From Malaya genurostris (lineage: Eukaryota; Arthropoda; Insecta; Diptera; Culicidae): DNA of 64,000 nucleotides. Shown here in pieces: positions 11,857 to 22,772 of the stretch; position 1 is the stretch's first letter, and every line of letters begins with the position of its first letter. Made by a program: the position numbers and the translations under genes. The notes below the pieces were generated by a model, which did no database searches, had not been told where the DNA came from, and saw nothing but the letters and a program-made list of their open reading frames with translations. Where the stretch lies: positions 99,125,198 through 99,189,197 of the forward strand of contig NC_080572.1 of NCBI RefSeq assembly GCF_030247185.1, read 5' to 3'.

Positions 11857-13150
11857 GTGAGTGTCATATATTAATTATTATACACCAGTTACCTAGGACT
11901 GAGGTGGTGGTATCTTGAAAAATCGTGATGTTGAGCAAACGATCATCCGACGGATGCTCAATAAATCAGGGTCGAGGGACACTGATATTCATTCGTAATA
12001 CAAATACTCGAATGCTATTCAGGCGGAATCATTTTTCCGAAAAGCGGATGTTCTAACGGACAAATGTCAGTGTTTGGAGTTGGTCGTGCCTCGGATGGTG
12101 ATGACCCTGCGACGAAAACGAGGGGGCGAAGGTGTGGGAAAGAAAGTGTTCTTGGATTCCGTCTCTTGTTGTGGCTTGCTTTTAATTTATGATTATTAAA
12201 TTCAGTACCCGGGTTTTAATATGTAAATTACCGATGGCGGGAAGAAGTAATTCAATGACGGAAGGAACAGCCCAACCGTGCAGTGAGGATGTGCGGGTAG
12301 GAGGACCGCAGCCGTAGTTGCTGCTTGAATACCCCGTTATTTTTTTTCGGAGTTTTTGAAAGTGACCTAGTCAGGTGTACCGATTGCATTTGTGTTTGTT
12401 TGTTTGTTTTTGTTTTAAGAATGTTATATTAAAAAAAGATCTTAAATTCATTTTTTATTTAGGATTGCTGTTGAACTAATAACTGTGAGTTGTTGATACA
12501 CTAATCCATTTTTCAACATAGTCTTAACTTTTCTGCGTTAAGTTAGTTACCAGGAATTTTTCGAATTCATAAATAAAGTTGACAGAAGAAATACTTAAAG
12601 TAGACCAGACCAGAACATCTAATTTCACACTCCTTGGAATTGAAACAGTTAATATGAAAATCCCTAAATCATTTTTTTCAATTTGGTTAAAGAAATAAAA
12701 CTAAACTGTTTAGTATAGTGAAATTCAATTATTAAAAAAATGAAACATATGAAAAAAGTATGCTTTCTAATATATTGGAACTATTAGATTATGTAAACTA
12801 AGCATTACTCAACGAGTTCTTGGAAGAAGTTTTATACTAGCCTATTTGTTACTTGTTACTCATTCTTCTCACAAAATAACAAGGTCTGCTCAACCTTCCT
12901 TATGAAATCAATCAAATTTAAACTAATGGTATGATGATGCCGTTGGTAATTTTACTTTCATACACATATGTATTACAGTGAAAATTTTTGAAATAGTTTG
13001 TTTGGGCAAAAGTTTACAGGATGTACAATTTGTAGCAGTTTCGAGTCCAATTTGGAAGATTTGTAATTCTAGAACCGGAGATCGAACCTGGATGAAATAC
13101 AACACCAACCATAAGACCTTTCATTTCATTCTAAGTTCGTAAAAATCGAT
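11857..13150. other. Putative intron, no gene seen
   Basis: The first 500 bases (to ~12390) are non-repetitive and GC-richer, ending with a short TTTG repeat at 12388-12405. After that the sequence is AT-rich with no domain-bearing ORF. Confidence 0.4.
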
Positions 13151-13156
13151 TTGTAG

Positions 13157-13340
13157 ATTTGTTTTATGTTTCGTCTTCGATTCATCAGTGCATTAGCAGT
13201 TTGTGTTGAACTGCTAACATGACTCAACAGTTTTGTTTAAACCTCTAAGCAAAGGTGAAGTGCAACAGCGAAGGTGTTTTACAAATAGCACTTACTTTAT
13301 GTTTGCTTAGCAGTTTATATTGAACTGCTGGCTCTCGTTA
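13157..13340. repeat. MITE-like family with GCAGTT...AACTGC palindromes (copy 1)
   Basis: Starts TTTCGTCTTCGATTCATCAG, followed by the palindrome AGCAGTTTGTGTTGAACTGC and ending with a second one near 13309-13330. Other copies are at 41917-42640 and 52465-52815. It has no coding capacity. Confidence 0.7.
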
Positions 13341-13481
13341 GAAGATCTATATAAACAGATCATTCAAAGACAATAGCTATATGTACTTCTGGAACCGGAA
13401 ACTGAGGATTAATATAACCGAAGTCGATTCGTTTGGTTATCAGCTAGCATTACCTACAAATTAAGGGGACTGTAGCTGTAG

Positions 13482-13702
13482 TACACTCTAGTAAAATAAA
13501 TTTACACATGACGTAAATTCAAGCATGCTGTAATTTCTTCGGTGATGTCACGTCTATTAACATGTATAAATAATGTTTGTGTCTGTATCTATGTAAACTT
13601 CAGCTAAATTGACTGTGATATTAAAGATTTAAGTAAATTAGGACGCTCATTTTATGTGCATGAATAAAAACGTAAATTTACACAGTTTTTTCTAAGTTTG
13701 TA
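13482..13702. mobile_element. Small MITE with TACACTC/TACAAAC termini
   Basis: The ends TACACTCTAGTAAAAT...TTTACAC and (reverse complement of) GTGTAAATTTACG...TACAAACTTAGAAAA form imperfect inverted repeats. The element at 22368-22772 has related termini. Internally there is no ORF. Confidence 0.55.
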
Positions 13703-13879
13703 GAACGAGTTTCGACTTCATACGATTGTTTTATGAAGAATGAATAAGTTACAACATTACATCTGTAAAAAGCCTAAATATAAAAATAAATATGTCTTTC
13801 TTTTACTAATTGTGCAGCGTTCGTATCACGATTTTTATAAAAAGCAAGCACACAAACTGTCAGTATATGTATGTAAAAA

Positions 13880-15865
13880 TTTTGTGCATTCACTTTTCTA
13901 GGAAATGACTGAACCGATTTTCACAAACTTAAATTCAAATGAACGATCCCATACAAAATTGCTAAATGTTAGTTAAATACGACTTTCGCCTCCGGAATTA
14001 AGTGCCAAAAATGATAATATGAGCACTATTTTTTCTCGGAAATGACTGAGTCTATTTTCAAACTTAGATTCAAATTATTGGTCTTAAGACCCCATGAAAC
14101 TCTTTTGAATTGATCCAACTTTCGGTTCCGAGATTATAAGCCGACTTGAGTAAAAATTTATGTTTCATGTGTATTTTTTTTTCAGAAAAAAAACATGTGA
14201 AGAGAAACAATTTCCTTATAATTGGTTTAAAAATTTGTCCACTTCGTAGGAAGCTGCCCAATGACCAAATATTCTCGATTTAATTTTAGTGGATCTCCGT
14301 TTCCGATTCCGATACCGGAATTAGTGGTCAAAAACTTTAAAATGAAACTTAGATCGATTCTTCGGAGACAGCTGGGCCAATTTCCACAAATATAGATTGA
14401 AATGAATAGTTTGACAGTACTATAAATACAAATTTTATCAAGGTTTTATTTAAGTTCTAGAATCATAGGGTGAAAAGCTGACACATTTTTCTGACTTGAG
14501 CTGAAAAATTATTCAATTTATGAATCATGTTAGTTGCTGGCAATTAGAACTTACTTTAACTATACCGGTTCTCAGATTTTGGTTCCGGAAATAGTCATCT
14601 CATTAGTAGAGTCGCCATAATATTTTGCTGATTATTAGACTTTTAATCAACAAATTGTGATAAAATCGGACACATTATCTTTGATTTGTCCTCAAGATGC
14701 AATACCGCAGAAATAAAAGTTCAAAACATGATCAATACTGTTGTTATAGCGACGCAAAAAATTGAAGCGAATACACCTATTTGAATCTTACTTTGAAAGA
14801 CAATCAATCGAACAGAGACAGCATCTCTCATCTAACTAATGATTTTCGTATATGAGATTACTACTAGAGCTAAAATTATTTGGAGTACCGTTACCCTATA
14901 TATTGGATACGGCTAAACCGATTTTTTTTTAATTTAGATTCTATCATGGTCCCATACAAAATTTCTGAATTTTGCTAAAATCCGACTTCCGGTTCCAGAA
15001 TTACACGATGTTACATATTTCGAATTTCAAACCTTCGTTTGGATCACGATGCAAAAATCGTAAAACTTTTAAATTTGACTCGAATCTAATTTGTAGAAAC
15101 TATTTAGATTGATGGCCATACGAATCGACTTCGACTATAGCGGATTCCGGAAGTATATGAAATAGTGGAACTCACCTCATTAGACCGCTACGTGGATTAA
15201 AACAGGTCTTTAGGGTACTAAAAAGGTGTTCCCTAATAATTGATTCTTCCAGCAAGGTAATACAACTATTTTAACGTTTTCGACAAGAATGTTTTACTTG
15301 TAACATTAACAAGCAACCAAGATATGAATTCTTAAGTTGCAATTCGTATTGAGAAAAGTCTATTCTAGGTTTAAGGTTTAAGTAAATGTAAAACTGTTAT
15401 GTTCCCCAGTTTTGAGTTCAAATAAGTGGACAATCTGTGGAAATCGGTTCCATTTTGAAGTTTTGATCATTGTTTCCGGTACATCCGGAATATGGAACAA
15501 TGGTCCGGTATATTCGGAATGAATATTTTTGCCCATCATCTAACAAGATTTGATAAGCGGAAGAATCTTAGGACAAGTTCAAATGATTTCTTTCGAGCTT
15601 ACATCGTCATGTATAAGGATACGCTTTTGAAATTGAAATTTCGTCACTCGCCAGTTCGTAATCCCGGAAACGAAAGTAGTATTCAGATAGTATCGATGGA
15701 ACCTTAGAACAGTTCACTGAAATCTAGTTTTGCGAAAAAAGCCATTTACGAGAAAATCTAGTGGAGATTTGTTAAACAAGAATAATATATAATAATACAT
15801 ACACACTCATACATATATTATACGACTTCGGCGAGCCGAGTCAATGGACATCGGTTCAAATTTCA
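13880..15865 (+). repeat. Decayed tandem array of the CTGAACCGATTTTCACAAACTT repeat
   Basis: Successive degenerate units begin near 13905, 14040, 14365 and 14910 with a GAxTGAACCGATTTTCACA-like motif, followed by CCATACAAAAT, CGACTTxCGGTTCCGGAAT and similar blocks. It ends at 15830-15860 with the CGACTTCGGCGAGCCGAGTC tail block, where an ITmD37E element has inserted. There is no gene. Confidence 0.65.
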
Positions 15866-15867
15866 TA

Positions 15868-16743
15868 AGGAGTGTATCGAAAAGTAGTTAGCAACATTGA
15901 TTATTGAATAAAAAAGCAAAAAAAAACATATTTTGACATCAGTTTTCGATATATTGTAGAAAAATTACATTTTTATGCATTCTGGTTTCTATGAAACACT
16001 CGCACTTTGGACTTGACATTCTTCATTAAATTCTGCACAGTTACTTTTGTGACTTTCCTGGTGGCAGCTGTCCAGTTTTTTTGAGCTCCTGCATGTTTTG
16101 AGACACTGTACCTTCCTTCCGAAAGTGCCGCTTGACAATCGCCCAATATCTTTCAATTGGCCGAAGATTCGGTGGGTTGATATCCTTTTTCACGAATTGT
16201 ACATTATTTTTTGACAACCACTGTAGAACGGAGTTGGCGTAGTGGGCTGAAACCAAATCCGGCCAGAGAGAGGAGGAGCCTTATGCTTTCTGTACAGTGG
16301 CAGCATTCTCTTCTTCAAACATTTTTCATCGTACATTACATTTTGGCGTTAATTGTGCCCTTCGTGAAGAAAATCGACGACCGCAAACCGCAGGTACAAA
16401 TTGCTTGCCAGACCAACACCTTCTTCCCAAACAAATCCTTCATGGAAAGGGTCTTACCGAACTTGTCGATAATATTTTTGACACTGGTGTGGTGCACTTT
16501 CACCCGTTTTGCAATTTCGTTGTACGTGGCACCACTTTCTGAGCACCAAGTGTGCAGAATTTTCTTTCGCGTTTCCGGATCAATTCGACTCATTGAAACG
16601 ATAAACCGTACCGAAACCAATCGATTGCGCAGCTGTTATTGGCATGTAAACAAACATGTCACCGCAAAACACGCTGCAAAAAATTAAGCCATTGTAGAGT
16701 AATAACTGTTTGAATGTTGCTAACTACTTATAGATACACTCCT
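15868..16743 (-). mobile_element. ITmD37E-type Tc1/mariner element, internally deleted
   Basis: The terminal inverted repeats are about 28 bp (AGGAGTGTATC...AGTAGTTAGCAAC at the left; the reverse complement ends at 16743), with a TA target duplication at 15866-15867 and 16744-16745. At 876 bp it is shorter than a full element. It inserted into a copy of the dispersed tail-block repeat. Confidence 0.85.
16041..16593 (-). pseudogene. ITmD37E transposase, deletion derivative
   Basis: The start codon at 16593 opens MSRIDPETRKKILHTW and an N-terminal helix-turn-helix (TYNEIAKRVKVHHTSVKNII). The frame then jumps to LSMKDLFGKKVLVWQAI, so the first catalytic Asp and its flanks are deleted. After frameshifts near 16270-16340 the C-terminal part keeps WPDLVSAHYAN (second Asp) and PIERYWAIVKRHF (Glu). 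The Asp-Glu spacing is 34 here against 37 in the 55-kb copy, so a few residues are also lost near NPPN. Not functional. Confidence 0.82.
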
Positions 16744-16745
16744 TA

Positions 16746-17076
16746 GTCACAATGTTTTACTGATTTTATTTTACAGTTCCCTGGCTTTAAACCTATTGTT
16801 TTAGTTCACCATATATTTCCCAAAAAAAATTTTTGAATCCTGAATAGCATGGTTGGTACCACATTATAATACATTAAATCGATATTAAATACTATTACTA
16901 CTCGATTTGAAGTATGCAGTTGAAAATTAGGTTTTCATTTGCAAGTATATTTATATCATGAAATAAAAGTGAGTGAGAATGAAAAATATTACAAGATTCA
17001 AGAAATTATGATATTACGCAACGATTGAATTTATAAGCACATAAGTTATCAATCTTATCTTGCCTGAGTTGTGCTA

Positions 17077-17113
<37 letters not shown>

Positions 17114-18329
17114 ACATTTGTCGGAATGACGCTATCTGTTTTCTGTCAAAAGTTACGGTGGGGTGCCGGCAACCGAACACTTTCCCTTACACACGATGTA
17201 TTTGCAACAATATGGTAAAATCGCCAAAGTTCTCTTCACATGTTTTAGGGGCAAAATGTTTAAGAATTCACTGACAAAAATTATGTATGGGTCATAAATT
17301 TGATGAAAAATAGTAAACATTTGGTAAAAAATGAGAAAATAAAAAGAAGAAGCGTTATGAAGGTGACTTTTGCCCTATTGTTGTCATGAGTTTTGCTCCG
17401 TTGTTTTGATGGATGTTCACCCGTTGTTTAAGATCATCCTGCCTCTATGTTCAGATAATCATAACTTCGCGTAATTCAAAATTTATATTTTTCATGTTTT
17501 CCTCAATCGGGCGTCATTCATGCCTCGTATATATTTCCACGGACAATTTTTACGGGTTTTGAAAAATAAGATATTTCATGTATTACACAATGGCTTCAGC
17601 GGGTATTTGTTCGTAATTATGAGAAATAATGGTGACGTAATGTAGTCATGCATGTAACGCTCGCGTGTTATTCTCTTTTGTTAAGATATAGAAACATTTC
17701 CCTAGGTGGTACGTTTTACCCCTACAACGTTTTTCGCCAAACAAATGTAAACTATAGACAATAGTTTAACAACTCTTTCTATATAATGAGCATGCAGCGT
17801 TCTTCATATGACAGAAGAAGAAATGCAAATCAGTTGAGTTCACAAAGTGCATAAGGTAAATATTATTTTGCACTAATATAGAGTCGAAATTTTTGAAAGA
17901 AAAACTTCAAATCTCGACGATACATGCATTTCTAAGATACTTGACTTTAAAAACTTGCTTAAAAACCGCATTTATTGGTATACAAACCGCACAAAAAGAC
18001 TTCTACTTGCTTAAAAGTCTCATATGGAAAATGAGCGTGTTGAATAGAAAAAGATTCAAATTATATTTCTATTTTTATAATTTTTCACTACAGGACGCTA
18101 AGTTTTGGTGTTCTTGCATGAAATATTGGAAATAGACTACTAATATTTTAGTATTTCAATACATTAAACTTATGAAATTTGCACTAAATTGGACTGATAT
18201 GCGGGTATTTTGCATATGGGACAGACAAAAGTTGATATTTTCACAGTTTATTGAACAAGTCCCAATGTTATTGCAATTTAATAAAGTATATTAAGGCTCT
18301 AATTACAATCTCTGGAGAACAGCCATTGT
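16746..18329. other. AT-rich non-coding stretch
   Basis: No gene was recognised. It contains a CA microsatellite and, near 17890-17940, a fragment related to the foldback at 7430-7703 (ATCTCGACGATACATGCATT). Confidence 0.4.
17078..17110. repeat. (CA)16 microsatellite
   Basis: A pure CA run of about 33 bases. Confidence 0.95.
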
Positions 18330-19498
18330 TGAAAAACACAAAAGCAGTTTCACTTGCGAAGATTGTAGGTTGCCTAAGATTTCTGAACTGAGCTTGAGCC
18401 TGAGCGGCCACCCCTGGTTGCTACTTCGTTACTGATCGGAATTAGCTGAAATTGTACAGGGAGTTTTTAGATGATCCGACCTGGGACTGGTAAATCATCC
18501 TTCAATGTACATCATCTGGTAATCCCAGAAATCATTGATCAGTACCGGCGCCGGCCAGGCCCGAACGTAGATCGTCTAAGGAATGGGAAGGGATGTTAGT
18601 CCAACACTTGTTGTTACTAGAGGCCGTATATACTACTGCGCACTTCACAAGTGTCACGGGAGGAGGATATTTGTTAGTAAAAAATTCAGTATTGGTATTA
18701 TTCGCGCCCGACTCAGCACCACTAAACTCACTGACTTCCCGAGTGAACGTTTCAACAATATCCTATATTGAAGTCCCGGGAAGTCTTGATTCACAGCACT
18801 TATTCGAGGAAACTGAAGAAAAATTTGCAATACTATCGCGTAAAGAATAAAAACTTCCTTATTTTTTTATAAATGAAACTACTGTATCACAAAATAAACG
18901 AGCGAATACGATTTAGACGAAAAAGTTGATTCATTGCATTGACATATTCTAAACAGTTATTATAAAATCATTTTAAATCACTAAACAAAGGTCAACAGAT
19001 TTCACACGCGTCTTAATTCTTTATTATTTTAATTATTTATTAAAATTATTAATTGGTTATATTGGTTGATCTGGGCAGCCGGCTACCGAGAAAAATATTT
19101 ATTTACTGTTTGAAATATTAACATCAATTGTTTTTTACTATGTATTCAATATACCGATATATGTTATCTCTGTTATTAACTTTGTAATATAAACGGATTT
19201 GCGCAATGGTTGTTTTTATCATTCATTTTATAATCCTGAAAGACAATCAATAACATGGAAGAAGAAATCATTCCTAATAAAACTTTTCTCCGAAGCTAGA
19301 CGGAAATGGATAAGTTGAATAAAGAGATAATTTAGTAAAATAGAGTAATCAGAAGTGAAACATTGAAAATATCTGATAACTGAAAGGAAAAAGAAACTCC
19401 TGCAATTGTCGCCTTTTACGACATGGAAGCAGGAACCCAGTGGATCTATTCTTGGTTCATTTTTTTTCCGCCGGATTCCACACGGCATCTAGATTTCT
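18330..19498 (+). repeat. ~1.1-kb dispersed repeat, copy 1
   Basis: From GAGCTTGAGCCTGAGCGG and GTTACTGATCGGAATTAGCT to CGGATTCCACACGGCATCTAG. It matches 60965-61925 in the same orientation and order, with shared blocks such as GATGATCCGACCTGGGACTGG, AATATCCTATATTGAAGTCC, GATCTGGGCAGCCGGCTA and CCCAGTGGATCTATTCTTGG. Copy 1 has about 150 bp (18580-18725) that copy 2 lacks. It is probably a piece of a larger transposable element. No domain-bearing ORF was found. Confidence 0.75.
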
Positions 19499-20879
19499 GA
19501 ACTGCCCCTAAAGAATAGGCTTCATCCATCAAATTAACTTCAAAATGGAAAAAAAAATCGAAATAAGACTGATTTCTGAGCATGGACAGCACGGTTCTTT
19601 GAAATTATGGTTGAAGCGTTGAGTAATAATAATAATGGTATTAAAATGTCCAACAAAAATACAATTTGGTTTCCTAAATGTCTATCAAAAAAAAGAATCA
19701 AAAATTTTCTAATAAACGATAATGAGTTATGACTGTTAAACCGACAACGTTAAACGTTTAATTGGAGTAAGAACTTGGTGCACTAAATATTGAAAATGCT
19801 ACTTTCGTGCTGGAAATGTTTTGAGCAAGATGAAAATATCAATTACGAACGAGATGATAATAAGAAGGTCAAAATGCGAAAAATAATATCGATGTCTTGC
19901 CTTGAAACAAACTTCGAATGCACTTTTTATAAACTTTTTAGCAAATTTTACTTCGTTACTCCGTAATTGGAAGTCAGAATCGACTATGAGAACTCTTATA
20001 TGAAGCTTAGCTTGCGATAATCGGTCCAGTAGTTTTCGAGAAAATCAAGTGCTCTTTTTATGCTCATTTTGCAGAATTTTACAAACCATTCATTTAACTT
20101 TTAGTTTATGGAAATTGATCCAGCGGTCTCTGAGAACGAGAAATTCAGGCGCACATTACCGTTATTTCGAAACCGGATTTTGAATCTGGACGAAATTTAA
20201 TAGCAGGCCATTGAATTATAAGAGTTTTCTTCCATAGCTACGTTTATTGGTTGTGTGGCTAATAAGAAAATCGAGTGTATTCATTTTCATCACACTGTAC
20301 ATTTGATTGCTTTACTTTGGAACCGGAAATCGGATCCGCATAAAACTTTACGCAGATTGAAACAGTTTTCAACCAAATTTAGATGTATTTTACCTTTGTG
20401 GCCATTCGAAAACCGTGTAAACAATCACTGTGGAGAGGGAGGAGGGGTATCATAAAACTCTATGTTTGTCTACCAGGGGGTTGTGTTCTAAGCCTATGTA
20501 GTGTCATAGTTTTTTTTTAAATTTAGTGGCGAAATTCAGTCAACGCAGCTGGAAATTCAGTTTAGCTTTAGCTATTGCAAAACAGATTCGAAAAAACAAC
20601 AAATTTGCTAAAAATACCCCTCAGAGACTCGAGCATGCAAATTTCTTTTGCCCATAAAATTGTTCATTTGTACCATTTTTCGAAGAAAACCAATTTTCTT
20701 CCTATCGTTTATCCGATAAAGACATTGGAGAATCTTATTGTAAATCATTGCCGTATCTGTACTAACTGAAAATTCATGGCACCGAAATACTACATTGATA
20801 TACTACATTTGAGTTTAAGTTAGTGAAAATCTATTCAATCATATGTGAAAAATTGATTACTATTGTCGGTACTTCCAGC
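19499..20879. other. Decayed repeats, no gene
   Basis: Contains degenerate units of the dispersed family near 19970-20450 (ATCGGTCCAGTAGTTTTCGA, GGAACCGGAAATCGGATCC) and AT-rich filler. There is no ORF with a recognisable domain. Confidence 0.45.
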
Positions 20880-21395
20880 ATCCAAAGCTGGATATCGGAA
20901 TAGTGACATTCGGTTCATTCATACCCCAAAATAAAACCTACAATTTTTTAAAGATTCTTTATGGCGATTTGAATTTTGGAAAAAAATGTACCGGTAGTCG
21001 GGCTTGGATAAAATTCAGCAAATCATTTATGGGACTAGAGAAATTCATAAGCCTATATAAAGAGGTAGATTATGAAAAAAATATTCTTGAACTTGACATT
21101 TTTACCCTAAATATCCTTTCTCCGAAACTAGAGGTTTGATCTGAATGAAAATTGGAATATTCCTATGACATCTTAAGACTTTTCAGTAGAATCTAAGATG
21201 GTGAAAATCGATTCAGCCATCTCCGAGAAAAGTGAGTGAAATTTTTTTGTCACACACACGCTTACATACACACATACAGGCATTTGCTCAGTTCGTCGAG
21301 CTGAGTCGGTATATGACATTCGACCCTCCAGGCCTTGTTTCAAAATTCGGTTTTCACGGTGATTGTATAGCCTTTCTATATGAGAAAGACAAAAT
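20880..21395 (+). repeat. Dispersed mosquito-type repeat with CA tract and AGAAAG tail (copy 1)
   Basis: Order: GGATATCGGAAT, degenerate units, GATTCAGCCATCTCCGAGAA, a short CACACACAC tract (21250), TCAGTTCGTCGAGCTGAGTC, CGACCCTCCAGGCC, then TTTTCACGGTGATTGTATAG and CCTTTCTATATGAGAAAG. The same order recurs at 21945-22210 and 47930-48390, which defines the family. Confidence 0.8.
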
Positions 21396-21727
21396 ACTAA
21401 ACAACACATTGTCGCGTTGGTGTGCTCAGTACTGTCACGATGTTGTTGGCGATATTCACGAACGGTTAACACAACTGACCGATTATGTTTGTTAGTAACA
21501 CTATTTCGAAGCGTTCTCGAAATATTTGTTTAAAATTCTACTAAATATTTTTTTGTCAATCGTGTTTATTTATTTCGCAAGAAAACCATAAAATTCATTT
21601 CAGATATCAGTGAAGCAAGTCATGATAACACATAGATTTTCAGAGGAGGGGAACCGTCCCTTATTTGCATCTTCGCTCTAAACCACGGTTTACCATTTAG
21701 AGCACGCTTTATCATATAGTTCCTTAG
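21396..21727. other. Short unassigned gap
   Basis: No gene is seen; AT-rich from 21500 on. A 60-bp GC-richer patch at 21405-21475 has no ORF match. Confidence 0.4.
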
Positions 21728-21944
21728 CTCCCGAGATGGCAGTTCAATGCATAGGGCACTAGTCTAACAAGCCAGTTATCGCATGTTCGAGCTCTGATCT
21801 GGAAGGATTCTTAGTTTCAGTAGGATCATAGCACTAACAATGCAAAAGTTCTTACACTTATGCCCTAATACGACTCGACTGCAAAGGCCTGTTGAAACAG
21901 AGGGTCAAATTCCACAAAGGGAATGTAATACCAAGACTTTGCTT
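21728..21944 (+). mobile_element. tRNA-derived SINE (Feilai-like), + strand copy
   Basis: The tRNA-like head has an A-box-like GAGATGGCAGTTCAATGCAT and a B-box-like ATGTTCGAGCTCTG. It is followed by GGAAGGATTCTTAGT, GTTGAAACAGAGGGTCAAAT and AATGTAATACCAAGACTTTG. The reverse-complement copy at 51850-52060 aligns along its length. Naming it Feilai-like is inference from memory of Aedes SINEs. Confidence 0.72.
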
Positions 21945-22210
21945 ATCCCATAGTGTCGGATCCGGATGACCTTCAATAGCAACCTATGGGATGAAATTCA
22001 ATAATACCTCTCATTTGAGTTTAAGTTTGCGAAAGTCGGTGCAGCCATTTCTGAGAAAAATGTGTTAAGTTATTTGATACATACACACACAGACATTGCT
22101 CAGCTCGACGAGCTGAATCGAATGGTATAGAACACTTGGCTTTCTGTGCCAATATTTACTAGTCGATTTTTTAAGTGATTTCATAACCTTTCTATATGTG
22201 AAAGGCAAAA
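21945..22210 (+). repeat. Dispersed repeat with CA tract and AGAAAG tail (copy 2)
   Basis: Same block order as 20880-21395: GTGCAGCCATTTCTGAGAAA, ACACACACAGACATTGCTC, AGCTCGACGAGCTGAATCG, and the ending CCTTTCTATATGTGAAAGGC. Confidence 0.8.
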
Positions 22211-22367
22211 AAACTTCGTATTTTTTGTGTTGTTTAGAAACGGTGTATTTGCGATTTTCCGTTAGCTCCGAAATAAATTTCGTGGCTGTCAAAACTGAAA
22301 ATGCACGGAAAACGTCAGTTATAATGCGGGACAAGTATTGTGTTATACCTTAAAATTGTCAGATTTA

Positions 22368-22772
22368 TACACTCCAAAAAAATTGAATTTTACAGGTGAC
22401 TTAATATCTCATACGATGTAATTTATAATGACCTAATATGTCAAGTGACGGAAAATTTTATTTGTAATGACTTAATGTTAGATGAGCTTGAATTTTACTG
22501 GTTTCGACTGCAACTTGTGTTCTGCTAGCAGGTGCGACTGTATGAATTCTGTGGCTCAGTCGATTAACAGACGTACATGCGATCCAATGATTCTCGGTTC
22601 AAGTCGCGGCAGTTGCTATCAGTATTCTTTTTTTATTTTAACGAATTTCATGTCATGGAGTTTTAGACATAAAATTAAATGTTCTTCCACGTGAATTTGC
22701 GTGAACTACGACGCTCCATTTATGTGCATCTAATAAGATGTAAAATCACAGGGAGTTTTTTAAGTGTGTAGG
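22368..22772 (+). mobile_element. MITE carrying tRNA-like A and B boxes
   Basis: Imperfect terminal inverted repeats begin TACACTCCAAAAAAATTG and (other strand) TACACACTTAAAAAACTC, with TTTTACA at the inner end of both. Inside, GTGGCTCAGTCGATTAACAG (22550-22569) and GGTTCAAGTCGCGGCAG (22597-22613) match tRNA A and B boxes at roughly tRNA spacing. It may be a SINE inserted in a MITE or a chimaeric element. Confidence 0.5.

Noticed and set aside
22550..22620. Functional tRNA gene
   Set aside because: A/B-box-like words exist but the acceptor and anticodon stems do not pair as in a tRNA, and it is embedded in a repeat.
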